The notes below the pieces were generated by a model. The model worked only from the letters and a program-made list of their open reading frames with translations, was not told where the DNA came from and searched no databases. A DNA stretch of 51,252 nt, taken from contig JACQAG010000016.1 in NCBI GenBank assembly GCA_016195085.1, positions 1-51,252 of the forward strand, read 5' to 3'. The translations under genes and the position numbers were made by a program. This DNA comes from Pseudomonadota bacterium (lineage in GTDB: Bacteria > Pseudomonadota > Alphaproteobacteria > SHVZ01). Positions 11,494-19,746 of the stretch are shown here, piece by piece (the stretch's first letter is position 1; each line of letters starts with the position of its first letter).

Positions 11494-12243
11494 TTACGCC
11501 GTCAGCTTTTCGAGGACGGCGTCGGCCACCTCGTAATTGGCCGAGACGGCCTGTACATCGTCGTTGTCTTCGAGCGCGTCCAAGAGCTTCAAGAGCGCTT
11601 CCGCCGCTTCCTCGCCGACGGGGACGCTGGAGCGCGGCCGCCAGCCGAGCCGGGCCCGCACCGGCGCGCCGAAGCGCGCCTCGAGCTTGTCGCGCACCTG
11701 CGAGAAATCCTCGGGCGTCGTGGTGATCTCGTGCCCGGAGGCGTCCGACGCGACGTTCTCGGCGCCGGCGTCTAAGGCGGCCTCGAACATCTGATCGGGA
11801 CCGGCCGCCGCCGCCGGGTAGGCGATCTGGCCGATGCGGTCGAACATGAAGGCGACGCTGCCCGCTTCGCCGAGCGCGCCGCCGGCCTTGGAAAAGACCG
11901 AGCGGATCTCGGCCACCGTCCGGTTCCGGTTGTCGGTGAGCGCGTCGACCAGGATCGCGACCCCGCCGGGGCCGTAACCCTCGTAGCGCACCTCTTCGAA
12001 GGCACTGCCATCGTCACCGCCGGCACCCTTTTTGATCGCCCGCTCGATCGTGTCCTTGGGCATGTTCGCCTGGCGTGCGGCGGTCATTGCCGCTTTCAAC
12101 CTAGGGTTGGTTGCGGGGTCGGGAAGACCCAACCTGGCCGCGGCGGTCATTTCACGGATGAGCTTGGTAAACAGCTTGGCGCGCTTGGCGTCCTGCGCGC
12201 CTTTGCGATACATGATGTTCTTGAATTGTGAATGACCGGCCAT
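11494..12243 (-). CDS. yebC: YebC/PmpR family protein
   Basis: 249 residues from the ATG at 12243, which gives the family start [21 protein letters not shown]. The frame extends 30 codons upstream, but this part does not resemble the family. Family features include [41 protein letters not shown] in part, and a C-terminal domain. YebC-type proteins have been described both as DNA-binding regulators and as ribosome-associated factors that relieve stalling. The position upstream of ruvC is conserved. It is the first gene of the minus-strand operon, and the region before it holds a 14-bp palindrome. Confidence 0.95.
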   Translation of the reverse strand: MAGHSQFKNIMYRKGAQDAKRAKLFTKLIREMTAAARLGLPDPATNPRLKAAMTAARQANMPKDTIERAIKKGAGGDDGSAFEEVRYEGYGPGGVAILVDALTDNRNRTVAEIRSVFSKAGGALGEAGSVAFMFDRIGQIAYPAAAAGPDQMFEAALDAGAENVASDASGHEITTTPEDFSQVRDKLEARFGAPVRARLGWRPRSSVPVGEEAAEALLKLLDALEDNDDVQAVSANYEVADAVLEKLTA

Positions 12244-12571
12244 CGCGACCCAACCCAAGTCCTTCGTAGGCAAAGGCAATTCATATACCAGATCTGGTAG
12301 CTCGGCGCACCCAGGGCCTTTGTTTGCTAACAATCTATTATGGCGGGAATGGGGCGTGGCTCAGGCTGGCTTTTCCGCCAGGCCGTTGTTATAGACTGCA
12401 AGGTATTAACGAGCGCGGCGGCCCGGACGGTCGGGCGGAAGCCGCCTCGATCGGGGCGGGTCCGGACAGGGCAGGAGCCAGGGGGCGGAGCGTGCCAGCG
12501 GCAGCGGCGAGGAGTCGCCCGACGCCGGCTGCGCCAAGGGGGAAGCGGGGCGGCATGGTGGATTACCACCA
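12244..12571. other. Divergent intergenic region between yebC and the receiver gene
   Basis: These 328 bases hold the promoters for two divergent units. The yebC side is AT-richer (12280-12345) and contains the perfect 14-bp palindrome listed separately, with TATATG directly beyond it on the minus strand as a possible -10. The other half is GC-rich. No convincing -35/-10 pair can be assigned for the plus-strand gene. Open frames here are short and look like chance. Confidence 0.6.
12286..12299. promoter_or_regulatory. Perfect 14-bp palindrome upstream of yebC
   Basis: The sequence taccagatctggta is its own reverse complement. It lies 43 bases upstream of the yebC ATG, immediately before a TATATG hexamer on the minus strand, so a bound dimer would cover the spacer of a promoter at that site. 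The operator role is inferred. Confidence 0.4.
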
Positions 12572-13168
12572 ATGATGGGCTATCGCCTCGACCGGCTGAC
12601 GGTCCTGGTTGTCGACGACAACCAGCACATGCGGAGTCTCATCCGCACCATCCTCGAGGCGCTGGGCGTGAGCTCGATCATCGAAGCCCGCGACGGCCAG
12701 CACGCGCTGGAGAAGCTCGCCTCCCAGCAGGTCGATCTCATCATCGTCGACTGGAACATGGAGCCGATGGACGGGCTGGCGCTCACCCGCCACATCCGCA
12801 GCTCCGCCGACAGCCCCGATCCGTTCGTCCCCATCGTCATGCTATCCGGACACACCGAGAAGGCGCGCGTCATGCAGGCGCGCGACGCCGGCATCACCGA
12901 ATTCATGGCCAAGCCCGTCTCCGCCCGCTCGCTCTACGCGCGGATCGTCTCGATCATCGAAAATCCGCGCCCCTTCGTGCGCACCAAAGACTATTTCGGG
13001 CCCGATCGCCGCCGCCAGATGCTGCCTTTCGAGGGCCCGGAGCGGCGGACTGCCGCGGAGGGTGCCGCCGCCGCCAAGCCGGGCGGCGCGGCCGGGCCGC
13101 TTTCCGGCGACCAGCAGGCGGCGCTGAAGAAGGCCAAAGACGCGATCAAGACGTTGCAGAAGAGCTAG
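12572..13168 (+). CDS. Orphan CheY-like response regulator
   Basis: 198 residues. The receiver domain (about 8-130) has the acidic pair Asp15-Asp16 (VVDDNQ), the predicted phosphoacceptor Asp60 (LIIVDWNMEPMDG), a Ser in VMLSG and the conserved Lys in FMAKPVS. No DNA-binding or enzymatic output domain follows. The tail (about 140-198) is charged and Ala/Pro-rich, with a basic FGPDRRR segment and a helical lysine-rich end. Output is probably by protein contact or by passing phosphate on. The next gene, 23 bases downstream, encodes an Hpt domain, so the two likely form a relay branch. Two ATG codons stand in tandem at the start; either may be used. Confidence 0.85.
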   Translation: MMGYRLDRLTVLVVDDNQHMRSLIRTILEALGVSSIIEARDGQHALEKLASQQVDLIIVDWNMEPMDGLALTRHIRSSADSPDPFVPIVMLSGHTEKARVMQARDAGITEFMAKPVSARSLYARIVSIIENPRPFVRTKDYFGPDRRRQMLPFEGPERRTAAEGAAAAKPGGAAGPLSGDQQAALKKAKDAIKTLQKS

Positions 13169-13191
13169 ATCGATACGCCGATGAGGTTGTC

Positions 13192-13698
13192 ATGAGCGAC
13201 GAGAAGGCAAAGAGCGCGGTCGAGGTGATCCACCCGCCCAACAAGCTCCGCGCCCGGGTCGGGCCCGGGACCAAGGGGATGGATCCGCAGCTGCTCGCCA
13301 AGGCCGAAGAGGCCGTGGTCAAGGTGCAGAATTCGATCGACTTCGCCGCCCAGGTGGCACCCGACCTTGCGAAGATCGCAACCGCCCTTCAGCACATCAG
13401 CAAACGCGAGGAGCAGCAGAAGCATCTCGAGGCGATGTTCCAGGTCGTGCACGACCTCAGAGGCGGCGGCACCAGCTTCGGCTATCCCTTGGTCACGCAG
13501 ATCGGCAGCCTCTTGTGCAAGTACATCGAGCACCGCGAGGACGCCGATGACGGCGAGATCGACGTGATCCGTGCCCATGTCGATGCGTTGCGTGCCGTGG
13601 TCTTGAGCAAGCTCAAAGGCGATGGCGGCGCGATCGGCCAGGAGATCGTCAAAGGCCTGCACAAGATCGTGCTGAGCCAAGTCCCGCCGACGGAATAG
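13192..13698 (+). CDS. Histidine phosphotransfer (Hpt) domain protein
   Basis: 168 residues from the ATG at 13192. The segment FQVVHDLRGGGTSFGYPL fits the Hpt signature (H-x-L-R/K-G-x-x-x-x-x-G), with His87 as the candidate phosphohistidine, inside a mostly helical domain (about residues 35-165). The first 35 residues are polar and probably disordered. No kinase domain is present, so it should act as a phosphate shuttle. Its partner is most likely the receiver encoded just upstream. The frame remains open far upstream through that gene, but only in an unused frame. Confidence 0.75.
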   Translation: MSDEKAKSAVEVIHPPNKLRARVGPGTKGMDPQLLAKAEEAVVKVQNSIDFAAQVAPDLAKIATALQHISKREEQQKHLEAMFQVVHDLRGGGTSFGYPLVTQIGSLLCKYIEHREDADDGEIDVIRAHVDALRAVVLSKLKGDGGAIGQEIVKGLHKIVLSQVPPTE

Positions 13699-13701
13699 CA
13701 C

Positions 13702-13736
13702 CTGTCCCACCCCGTGCGCGCCCGGGACTGGGACAG
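13702..13736 (+). terminator. Possible hairpin after the receiver-Hpt pair
   Basis: Eight-base arms ctgtccca (13702-13709) and tgggacag (13729-13736) can pair three bases after the Hpt stop codon. The loop is GC-rich and no T-run follows, so this is a weak terminator candidate, or a processing or stability hairpin. Confidence 0.35.
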
Positions 13737-13820
13737 TGGGACGACCGTAACGCATTGATTTCATTGAGCCGCCCGACCGCGATCCAGTGCGGAATAGTCC
13801 CAGCGCCCGCGCCGACAAAT

Positions 13821-13920
13821 GCCCCCACCCCAGCCCTCCCCCACGCTACGCATGGGGGAGGGAGCGACGATGTCGTGCTCCCTCCTCCGCCGTCAGGCGG
13901 GGGAGGGCTGGGGTGGGGGC
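13821..13920. repeat. Large palindromic repeat, family A, copy 1
   Basis: The outer arms 13821-13842 and 13899-13920 are perfect 22-base inverted copies, beginning gcccccaccccagccctccc. The 56-base interior contains smaller palindromes, including one around gggagc / gctccc. A second copy with almost the same arms lies at 46548-46653. It fills the gap between the convergent Hpt and YmdB-like genes and could form a long hairpin in RNA from either side. Confidence 0.9.
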
Positions 13921-13954
13921 ACGCTGTCGGAGACGATACCGTCCAGGCGCTCTC

Positions 13955-14764
13955 TCACGGCATCGCCGGAGCCAGCCTGCCGCCTTGGCGCACCGGGGCG
14001 ACGCGGCTGGCCTTGCCGGTTTCCTCGTCGGTCTCAAGGAAGACCGCGCACAGCGTCGCCTCGCCATCGGCCGGCTCCAGCCTCTCCGTCGGCAGCTTGC
14101 GGGTGAAGCGCAGGATCGGCACGTGCTTCTTCATGCCGATGACCGAGTCATAGTCCCCGCACATGCCGGCATCGGTCTGGAAGGCGGTGCCGCCGGGCAG
14201 GATTTGGGCGTCCGCGGTGGGAACGTGGCTGTGGGAGCCCACCACCAAGGACACCCGACCGTCGAGGGCATGGGCCATCGCCTGCTTCTCGCTGGTCGCC
14301 TCGGCGTGCATGTCGACCACGATCGCCGCCACCGTACCGCCCAGCCTTTGGCGCGCCAGCTCCTTCTCGACCGCCTGGAAGGGATCGTCGATCGCATCCA
14401 TGAACACCCGGCCGAGAAGATTGACGACGAGGATCTTGCGGCCGCCGGGAGCGTTGAAAACGGCAGCGCCACGGCCGGGCGTGCCCGGCGGGAAATTGTG
14501 CGGCCTCAGGATCCGGGGCTCGCGTTCGATGGTGCCGACGAGCTCCTTCTGGTCCCAGGTGTGATTGCCGCCGGTGATCGCATCGACCCCGGCGGCGAAC
14601 AGGCTCTCGCCGATGGCAAGAGTGAGACCGAAGCCGCCGGCGGCGTTCTCGCCATTGGCGATGACAAAATCGAGGGCGAGCTCGCGGCGGAGCCGCGGCA
14701 CATGCAGGGCTACCGCCTCGCGGCCGCTGCGCCCGACGATGTCACCGCAAAAGAGAATGCGCAC
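13955..14764 (-). CDS. YmdB-type metallophosphoesterase (TIGR00282 family)
   Basis: 269 residues. Metal-binding motifs are MRILFCGDIVGRSGR (Asp8), ANGENAAGG, GGNHTWD and VVGSHSHVPTAD, together matching the YmdB family that hydrolyses 2',3'-cyclic nucleotides in characterised members. The family is cytosolic and has roles in RNA turnover and cell-fate regulation in Bacillus. That role is not established here. The start overlaps the end of the 5-formyl-THF cyclo-ligase gene by 23 bases, so the two are probably translationally coupled. The C-terminal 20 residues are variable. Confidence 0.88.
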   Translation of the reverse strand: MRILFCGDIVGRSGREAVALHVPRLRRELALDFVIANGENAAGGFGLTLAIGESLFAAGVDAITGGNHTWDQKELVGTIEREPRILRPHNFPPGTPGRGAAVFNAPGGRKILVVNLLGRVFMDAIDDPFQAVEKELARQRLGGTVAAIVVDMHAEATSEKQAMAHALDGRVSLVVGSHSHVPTADAQILPGGTAFQTDAGMCGDYDSVIGMKKHVPILRFTRKLPTERLEPADGEATLCAVFLETDEETGKASRVAPVRQGGRLAPAMP

Positions 14765-15380
14765 CCGGTGGGTCCCCTATCCTGATCGCCTCGGCATCCG
14801 TCACCACCCAGTCGAGCCGCTCGTCGCTCTCCCCACGGGGCACCTCCGGGACTTCCTGCCCGGCAAAGGCGACACCGACCGACGTCACCCGCCGGTGCCG
14901 GCGCAACTGGGCCAACGTCCGGTCGTAGAAGCCGCCGCCATAGCCGAGGCGATAGCCGGCGCGGTCGAAGGCAAGCAGCGGCACCAATAGCAGGTCCGGC
15001 TCGATCTGGGGCGCCTCTGGGGCCGGGACCGACAGGCCGAAGCGCGCCGCCACCAACGTGTCTCCCGGTTGCCAGCGGCGGAAGAGCAAGGGCTCGCCGC
15101 GGCGAATGACCACGGGCAGGCCGATCGGATGGCCCCGGCGATCGAGTGCCGCCAGGAGCGGCCGCACGTCGATCTCATCACCAATCGGCCAGAAACCGGA
15201 AACCGCCAGCCCGGGTGCCAGAGGCGGCAGCGACTGGAAGCGCTGGACCAGCAAGCCGCCTGCTTCCAGCCGCGAGAGACCGGCCCGCTTGGTCAGCATG
15301 AGCTGGCGCAGCCGACGCTTTGCCGCGTCGGGCCCGGCGGCATGAGGCGCATCAGTCGCTCGGGTCAAGTCGGCCGTCAT
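14742..15380 (-). CDS. fthC: 5-formyltetrahydrofolate cyclo-ligase
   Basis: 212 residues from the ATG at 15380. The frame is open 58 codons upstream, but that part would run through the 6S RNA candidate and is rejected. Family motifs are KRRLRQLMLTKRAGLS near the N-terminus, FWPIGDEIDVRPLL, and the signature LLLVPLLAFDRAGYRLGYGGGFYDR. The enzyme uses ATP to convert 5-formyl-THF to methenyl-THF. In many Proteobacteria this gene (ygfA) follows zapA and the 6S RNA gene, which is the order seen here. Confidence 0.93.
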   Translation of the reverse strand: MTADLTRATDAPHAAGPDAAKRRLRQLMLTKRAGLSRLEAGGLLVQRFQSLPPLAPGLAVSGFWPIGDEIDVRPLLAALDRRGHPIGLPVVIRRGEPLLFRRWQPGDTLVAARFGLSVPAPEAPQIEPDLLLVPLLAFDRAGYRLGYGGGFYDRTLAQLRRHRRVTSVGVAFAGQEVPEVPRGESDERLDWVVTDAEAIRIGDPPGAHSLLR

Positions 15381-15403
15381 GGAAGCGGGAATTGAGGTTC
15401 GGG

Positions 15404-15546
15404 CGGTGCCGCCGTGGCCGTTAGCCGTGTATATCCTCTGTGGCCTGCTACGCAGGTGGGCGCCATGTACCGAGGCCAAGACCCCGGCAGGGACAGCTCC
15501 CAGAGGATGGGTATTGGCCCCAGGGATAGTGTGGCAGATCGCACCG
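15404..15546 (-). ncRNA. ssrS: Probable 6S RNA
   Basis: The 191-base gap between zapA and fthC is the classical 6S RNA site. On the minus strand the gap shows the 6S layout. A closing stem pairs cggtgc (15541-15546) with gcaccg (15404-15409), and flanking cgggcgg / ccgcccg could extend it. Two unpaired strands then form a large central bubble. A terminal stem pairs atcctctg (15501-15508) with cagaggat (15433-15440), with further partial pairing inside. 6S RNA mimics an open promoter and binds the housekeeping sigma factor form of RNA polymerase. The ends are estimates and the primary sequence was not aligned to a model. Confidence 0.6.
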
Positions 15547-15571
15547 AGCAGCATCCGCCCGAGAGTTGAAC

Positions 15572-15889
15572 TTAGGCACCTTCCAGCCGAGCGGCAAGGG
15601 ACTCGATGCGCGCGGCCACGGCTTCGATCGCCGCCGCCATCGCCTCGCCATCGGCTGGCTTGGCGGCGGCCGGCTTGTCGATGCCGCCCTTGGCTTCGCC
15701 CAGCTCATCGGCGATGACGAGGCTCGCCATCACCAGGAGCCTGGTGTCGCCGATCTGGCCCGCCTGCGCCACCAGCTGCTTCACCTTGGCGTTGACGTAG
15801 CGCCCGAGCTCCTCCAGATGCGGCTCCTCGCCATCGGCGCAGGCGACCCGGTAGGGTCTGCCATTGATGTCGATGGTGATCTGGCCCAT
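15572..15889 (-). CDS. zapA: Cell division protein ZapA
   Basis: 105 residues. The N-terminal globular part (MGQITIDINGRPYRVACADGEEPHLEELGRYV, given here in two parts by family pattern) matches ZapA, followed by a helix carrying LLVMASLVIADEL and a C-terminal coiled coil. ZapA bundles FtsZ filaments at the division site. It lies 2 bases downstream of the DUF4164-like coiled-coil gene and directly upstream of the 6S RNA candidate. Confidence 0.92.
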   Translation of the reverse strand: MGQITIDINGRPYRVACADGEEPHLEELGRYVNAKVKQLVAQAGQIGDTRLLVMASLVIADELGEAKGGIDKPAAAKPADGEAMAAAIEAVAARIESLAARLEGA

Positions 15890-15891
15890 TC

Positions 15892-16116
15892 CTAGCCTTC
15901 CATCACCAGCTTCAAGCGGCCGATGGCGCCGTCGAGACGGTTCGAGACGGAATCGGCAGCCTGGGCCAGGCGCGCATATTCGGCGCGGGCATCGGCAAGC
16001 GCCGTCTTCAGCGCCTCGCGCTCGCGGCGGTCAATGGCGTCCCGTTTGGCGATCGCCGCCTCCAGGCGCAAGAGCGCCTTATCCAGCCGCTCGATCGCTG
16101 GGACCAGTCTCGACAT
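15892..16116 (-). CDS. Small coiled-coil protein, DUF4164-like
   Basis: 74 residues from the ATG at 16116. The whole protein is charged and helical (LDKALLRLEAAIAKRDAIDRRE and so on), consistent with one coiled coil. It is like the DUF4164 proteins often found beside zapA in Alphaproteobacteria, sometimes compared with ZapB. A role with ZapA at the Z-ring is inferred from position only. The open frame extends upstream into the divergent promoter region, which is not counted as coding. Confidence 0.65.
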   Translation of the reverse strand: MSRLVPAIERLDKALLRLEAAIAKRDAIDRREREALKTALADARAEYARLAQAADSVSNRLDGAIGRLKLVMEG

Positions 16117-16146
16117 GGGGCGACCATAAGGCGCGCCTCGATAGGG

Positions 16147-16188
16147 CGTCAATTGCGCTGGACAGAGATGATTAATGCGCAATTGACG
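16147..16188. promoter_or_regulatory. 12-bp perfect inverted repeat in the tkt divergent promoter
   Basis: cgtcaattgcgc (16147-16158) and gcgcaattgacg (16177-16188) are exact inverted copies separated by 18 bases, so the arm centres are 30 bases (about three helical turns) apart. Each arm carries an outward-facing TTGACG, a good -35 hexamer. No strong -10 is seen at 17 bases on either side. The site fits an operator controlling tkt and the zapA-side genes together, but no regulator can be named. Confidence 0.5.
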
Positions 16189-16244
16189 GGGGGTGCCCGA
16201 GCCGGCATGTTCCGGCCGCCACCACCCGCCCCGGACCCGATACG

Positions 16245-18233
16245 GTGACGCCCGACAGCGCCCAGGCCTCGACCATCGGCCACGACATGCTCGCCAATGC
16301 CATCCGCGCGCTGGCGATGGATGCGGTCGAGCAGGCCAAGGCCGGCCATCCCGGCATGCCCATGGGCATGGCCGATGTGGCAACCGTGCTGTTCACGCGC
16401 TTCCTCAAATACGATCCGGAGCATCCGGAGTGGCCGGATCGCGACCGCTTCGTGCTCTCCGCCGGCCACGGCTCGATGCTGCTCTATGCGCTCCTCTATC
16501 TCACCGGCTATGCCGACATGACGATGGAGGAGATCCGCCGCTTCCGTCAGCTCCATAGCCGCACGCCCGGGCATCCGGAATGGGGCCACGCCGCCGGCGT
16601 GGAGACCACCACCGGACCCCTCGGCCAGGGATTGGCCAATGCGGTCGGCATGGCGATTGCCGAGCGCCTGCTGGCGACCCGGTTCGGCCCGGAGCTCGTC
16701 GACCATCACACCTATTGCGTGGTCGGCGACGGTTGCCTCATGGAAGGGATCAGCCATGAGGCGCTCTCGCTCGCCGGACATTTGCGTCTGTCGAAGCTGA
16801 TCGTGCTGTTCGACGACAACCACATCTCGATCGACGGACCCACCAGCCTCGCCGTCTCCGACGATCAGACCCAGCGCTTCGCCGCCTCGGGCTGGCGGGC
16901 GGAGGCGATCGACGGCCACGACGCCGCTCAAATCGCCGGCGCGCTCGAGCGGGCGCGTGGGAGCGACCGGCCGTCCTTCATCGCCTGCCGGACCACGATC
17001 GCCCGCGGCGCGCCGACCAAGGCGGGCACCGCCGCCTCCCATGGCTCGCCCTTGGGAGCAAAGGAGATCGAGGGCGCCCGCACCGCCTTGGGCTGGACCT
17101 ATCCGGCCTTCACCGTGCCGGAGCCGGTGCTCGCCGCCTGGCGCAAGGCCGGCGGCAGCGGTGCCGCCGCCTACCAGGCCTGGTCCGGGCGGCATGCGGC
17201 CATCAATCATCCCGACTTCGAGCGCGCGCTCACCGGCGCGCTGCCGGAGGCGTTCGGCACCACCATCACCGACCTAAAGCGCCAGCTATTCGCCGAGGCG
17301 CCGAAGCTAGCGACGCGGCAAGCCTCGGGCAACGTCCTGGAAAGGCTGTCGGCGGCGATCCCTGAGCTCATCGGCGGCTCGGCCGACTTGACCGGATCCA
17401 ACAACACCAAGACGAAGGCGCAAGCGGTCATCGCCCGCGACAATTTCGCCGGCCGCTATCTCCACTACGGCGTGCGCGAGCATGGGATGGCGGCGGCCAT
17501 GAACGGCATGGCGCTGCATGGCGGCGTCATTCCCTATGGCGGCACCTTCCTCACCTTCAGCGACTATTGCCGTCCGGCGATCCGGCTCGCGGCCCTGATG
17601 GGCATTCGGGTCGTGCATGTGATGACCCACGACTCGATCGGGCTCGGCGAGGACGGACCGACGCACCAGCCGGTCGAGCATCTGGCCGCCTTGCGCGCCA
17701 TTCCGCGCCTGCAGGTCTTCCGCCCGGCGGATGCGGTGGAGACCGCCGAGTGCTGGGCACTGGCGCTGGCCGATGAGACGCGGCCTTCGGTCATCGCGCT
17801 CACCCGCCAAGCGGTGCCGCCGGTGCGCCGGGAGCATGTCGAGGAGAACCTGTCGGCCCGCGGCGCCTATGTGCTGGCCGAAGCCACGGGCAAGCGGCGG
17901 GCGACGGTGATGGCGACGGGCTCGGAGGTCCAGGTGGCGCTTGCCGCCCGCGAGCTCCTCGAGGCGAAGGGTGTCGCGACCGCGGTTGTGTCCATGCCGT
18001 GCTGGTCATTGTTCGACCAGCAGTCCGATCCCTATCGTCGAGAGGTGCTGGGCGAGGGCGTCCGGGTCGCCGTCGAGGCTGCCATCGCCTTCGGCTGGGA
18101 ACGCTATCTCGGCCCCAAGGGCGGCTTCGTAGGCATGACCGGCTTCGGCGCCTCGGCGCCCGCGGAGGACCTCTACAAGCATTACGGCATCACCGCCGAT
18201 GCCGTCGCCGCCGCCGTCCTGGCGCGGCTCTAA
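16245..18233 (+). CDS. tkt: Transketolase
   Basis: 662 residues, starting at GTG 16245. The thiamine-diphosphate motif [18 protein letters not shown] begins near residue 162. Other family motifs are GHGSM, the N-terminal [21 protein letters not shown], and in the second half [20 protein letters not shown]. The enzyme transfers two-carbon units between sugar phosphates in the pentose phosphate pathway. It heads a plus-strand central-carbon set with GAPDH (22 bases downstream) and aldolase. A large inverted repeat lies just upstream and may control it. Confidence 0.96.
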   Translation: MTPDSAQASTIGHDMLANAIRALAMDAVEQAKAGHPGMPMGMADVATVLFTRFLKYDPEHPEWPDRDRFVLSAGHGSMLLYALLYLTGYADMTMEEIRRFRQLHSRTPGHPEWGHAAGVETTTGPLGQGLANAVGMAIAERLLATRFGPELVDHHTYCVVGDGCLMEGISHEALSLAGHLRLSKLIVLFDDNHISIDGPTSLAVSDDQTQRFAASGWRAEAIDGHDAAQIAGALERARGSDRPSFIACRTTIARGAPTKAGTAASHGSPLGAKEIEGARTALGWTYPAFTVPEPVLAAWRKAGGSGAAAYQAWSGRHAAINHPDFERALTGALPEAFGTTITDLKRQLFAEAPKLATRQASGNVLERLSAAIPELIGGSADLTGSNNTKTKAQAVIARDNFAGRYLHYGVREHGMAAAMNGMALHGGVIPYGGTFLTFSDYCRPAIRLAALMGIRVVHVMTHDSIGLGEDGPTHQPVEHLAALRAIPRLQVFRPADAVETAECWALALADETRPSVIALTRQAVPPVRREHVEENLSARGAYVLAEATGKRRATVMATGSEVQVALAARELLEAKGVATAVVSMPCWSLFDQQSDPYRREVLGEGVRVAVEAAIAFGWERYLGPKGGFVGMTGFGASAPAEDLYKHYGITADAVAAAVLARL

Positions 18234-18254
18234 ATCTCTCGCGGAGGAATTCGG

Positions 18255-19265
18255 ATGACGCTACGAGTTTCGATCAACGGGTTCGGCCGCATCGGACGCC
18301 TGGTCTTGCGCGCGCTGGCCGAGAGCGGCCGGCGCGACCTGACGGTGGTCGGCGTCAACGATCTCGGGCCCGTCGAAAGCAATGCGCACCTCTTTCGCTA
18401 CGATTCCGTGCATGGCCGCTTTCCCGGCACGGTTACGACCGGTCTCGGGACCATGGATGTGGGCCAAGGCCCGATCAAGGTCACTGCCGAGCGCGATCCG
18501 GCGAAGCTGCCCTGGAAGGAGCTCGGCGTCGACGTCGCGCTCGAATGCACCGGCATCTTCACCAAGCGCGAGGCGGCGGCGAAGCACCTCGAGGCCGGCG
18601 CCAAGCGCGTGCTGGTTTCCGCCCCGGCCGACGGCGTCGATCTGACGGTCGTCTACGGCGTCAACCACGACGCGCTCAACGCCAAGCACACCGTGGTCTC
18701 GAACGCTTCCTGCACCACCAACTGCCTGGCGCCGGTCGCCTATGTGCTGAACCGCGCGGTCGGCATCGAGCAGGGCTTCATGACCACCATCCACGCCTAT
18801 ACCGGCGATCAGAGCACGGTCGATACGCTGCACAAAGACCTCAGGCGGGCGCGGGCGGCGGCGCTCTCGATGATCCCGACCTCGACCGGTGCGGCGAAGG
18901 CGGTGGGCTTGGTCCTGCCCGAGCTCAACGGCAAGCTCGACGGCACCTCCATCCGCGTGCCGACCGCCAATGTGAGCTTGATCGACTTCAAGTTCATGGC
19001 CGGGCGCAAGACCACCGTCGAGGAAGTGAACGGCGCGATGGAGCGGGCTGCCAACGACAACCGCCTGAAGGGCATCCTCGGCATCAACAAGGAAGAGCTG
19101 GTCTCCACCGACTTCAACCACAGCAGCTACAGCTCGACCTTCGATGTGACGCAGACCAAGGTGATCGACGGACGGTTCGTGCGCGTGCTGTCCTGGTACG
19201 ACAACGAGTGGGGATTCTCCAACCGCATGCTCGACACCGCAGCCGCGATGGGGCGGCTCGGCTGA
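18255..19265 (+). CDS. gap: Glyceraldehyde-3-phosphate dehydrogenase, type I
   Basis: 336 residues. The NAD-binding motif INGFGRIGR is at the N-terminus and the catalytic Cys153 lies in [12 protein letters not shown]. The C-terminal [12 protein letters not shown] is typical. It oxidises glyceraldehyde-3-phosphate to 1,3-bisphosphoglycerate with NAD or NADP. GGAGG precedes the ATG at a normal distance. In many relatives the next gene is pgk; here it is an unrelated small gene. Confidence 0.97.
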   Translation: MTLRVSINGFGRIGRLVLRALAESGRRDLTVVGVNDLGPVESNAHLFRYDSVHGRFPGTVTTGLGTMDVGQGPIKVTAERDPAKLPWKELGVDVALECTGIFTKREAAAKHLEAGAKRVLVSAPADGVDLTVVYGVNHDALNAKHTVVSNASCTTNCLAPVAYVLNRAVGIEQGFMTTIHAYTGDQSTVDTLHKDLRRARAAALSMIPTSTGAAKAVGLVLPELNGKLDGTSIRVPTANVSLIDFKFMAGRKTTVEEVNGAMERAANDNRLKGILGINKEELVSTDFNHSSYSSTFDVTQTKVIDGRFVRVLSWYDNEWGFSNRMLDTAAAMGRLG

Positions 19266-19705
19266 ACCCTCGAGCCGGAGAGCGCGCAGTCGTCATTCAC
19301 GGTCTTGACCATGCGCTGGCCGCGCTCGCGGCGGCGGACGCGCTCTTAGTGCCGGTGTCGCTGTGGAGTGCGGTGGGAGCCGCGGCCTATCTCGGGCCGC
19401 TCTATTGGCAGGCGCTCATCCAGCGAGCCCGCGAGGCGCACCCCCGTGCGACCTTCATCGCCGTGCTCGATTGCGCCGAGCGGCCGGGCGACGTGCTGGC
19501 GGCACTCCGCCAGGGCTTGACCGAGCTCAGCTTCTCCGGAAATGCGGCGACGGCCTCGAAGCTCATGGAGATTGCCCGGCAGAAGGGCGCACGGCTCTAC
19601 CTGGAACGCCCCCATGCCCTCGACCTCCGGGAGGTCGCCAATCCCATCGAGGCCTGTCGCCTATGGTTTTGTCCCAGCGTTGAAAATTCCCCGCCGCTCG
19701 GCTAA
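19262..19705 (+). CDS. Unknown protein between gap and aldolase
   Basis: About 130-147 residues, function not recognised. The coding frame is clear from protein-like sequence ([74 protein letters not shown]), alternating helices and strands as in a small alpha/beta protein. No signal peptide or membrane segment is seen. The start is unclear: no ATG exists near the front. CTG at 19262, overlapping the gap stop, is used for the coordinates. GTG at 19208 inside gap, or an internal GTG near 19349, are alternatives. The gap-fba position suggests a link with central carbon metabolism. Confidence 0.6.
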   Translation: MNPRAGERAVVIHGLDHALAALAAADALLVPVSLWSAVGAAAYLGPLYWQALIQRAREAHPRATFIAVLDCAERPGDVLAALRQGLTELSFSGNAATASKLMEIARQKGARLYLERPHALDLREVANPIEACRLWFCPSVENSPPLG

Positions 19706-19746
19706 GGAGCAAACCAAGGCGCCCATCCGCCCTCGGAGGAACTCCC

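Noticed and set aside
12340-13698. One long 452-codon gene covering the receiver and Hpt region
   Set aside because: The first 280 codons are an alternative frame of the receiver gene. Only the part from 13192 is protein-like.
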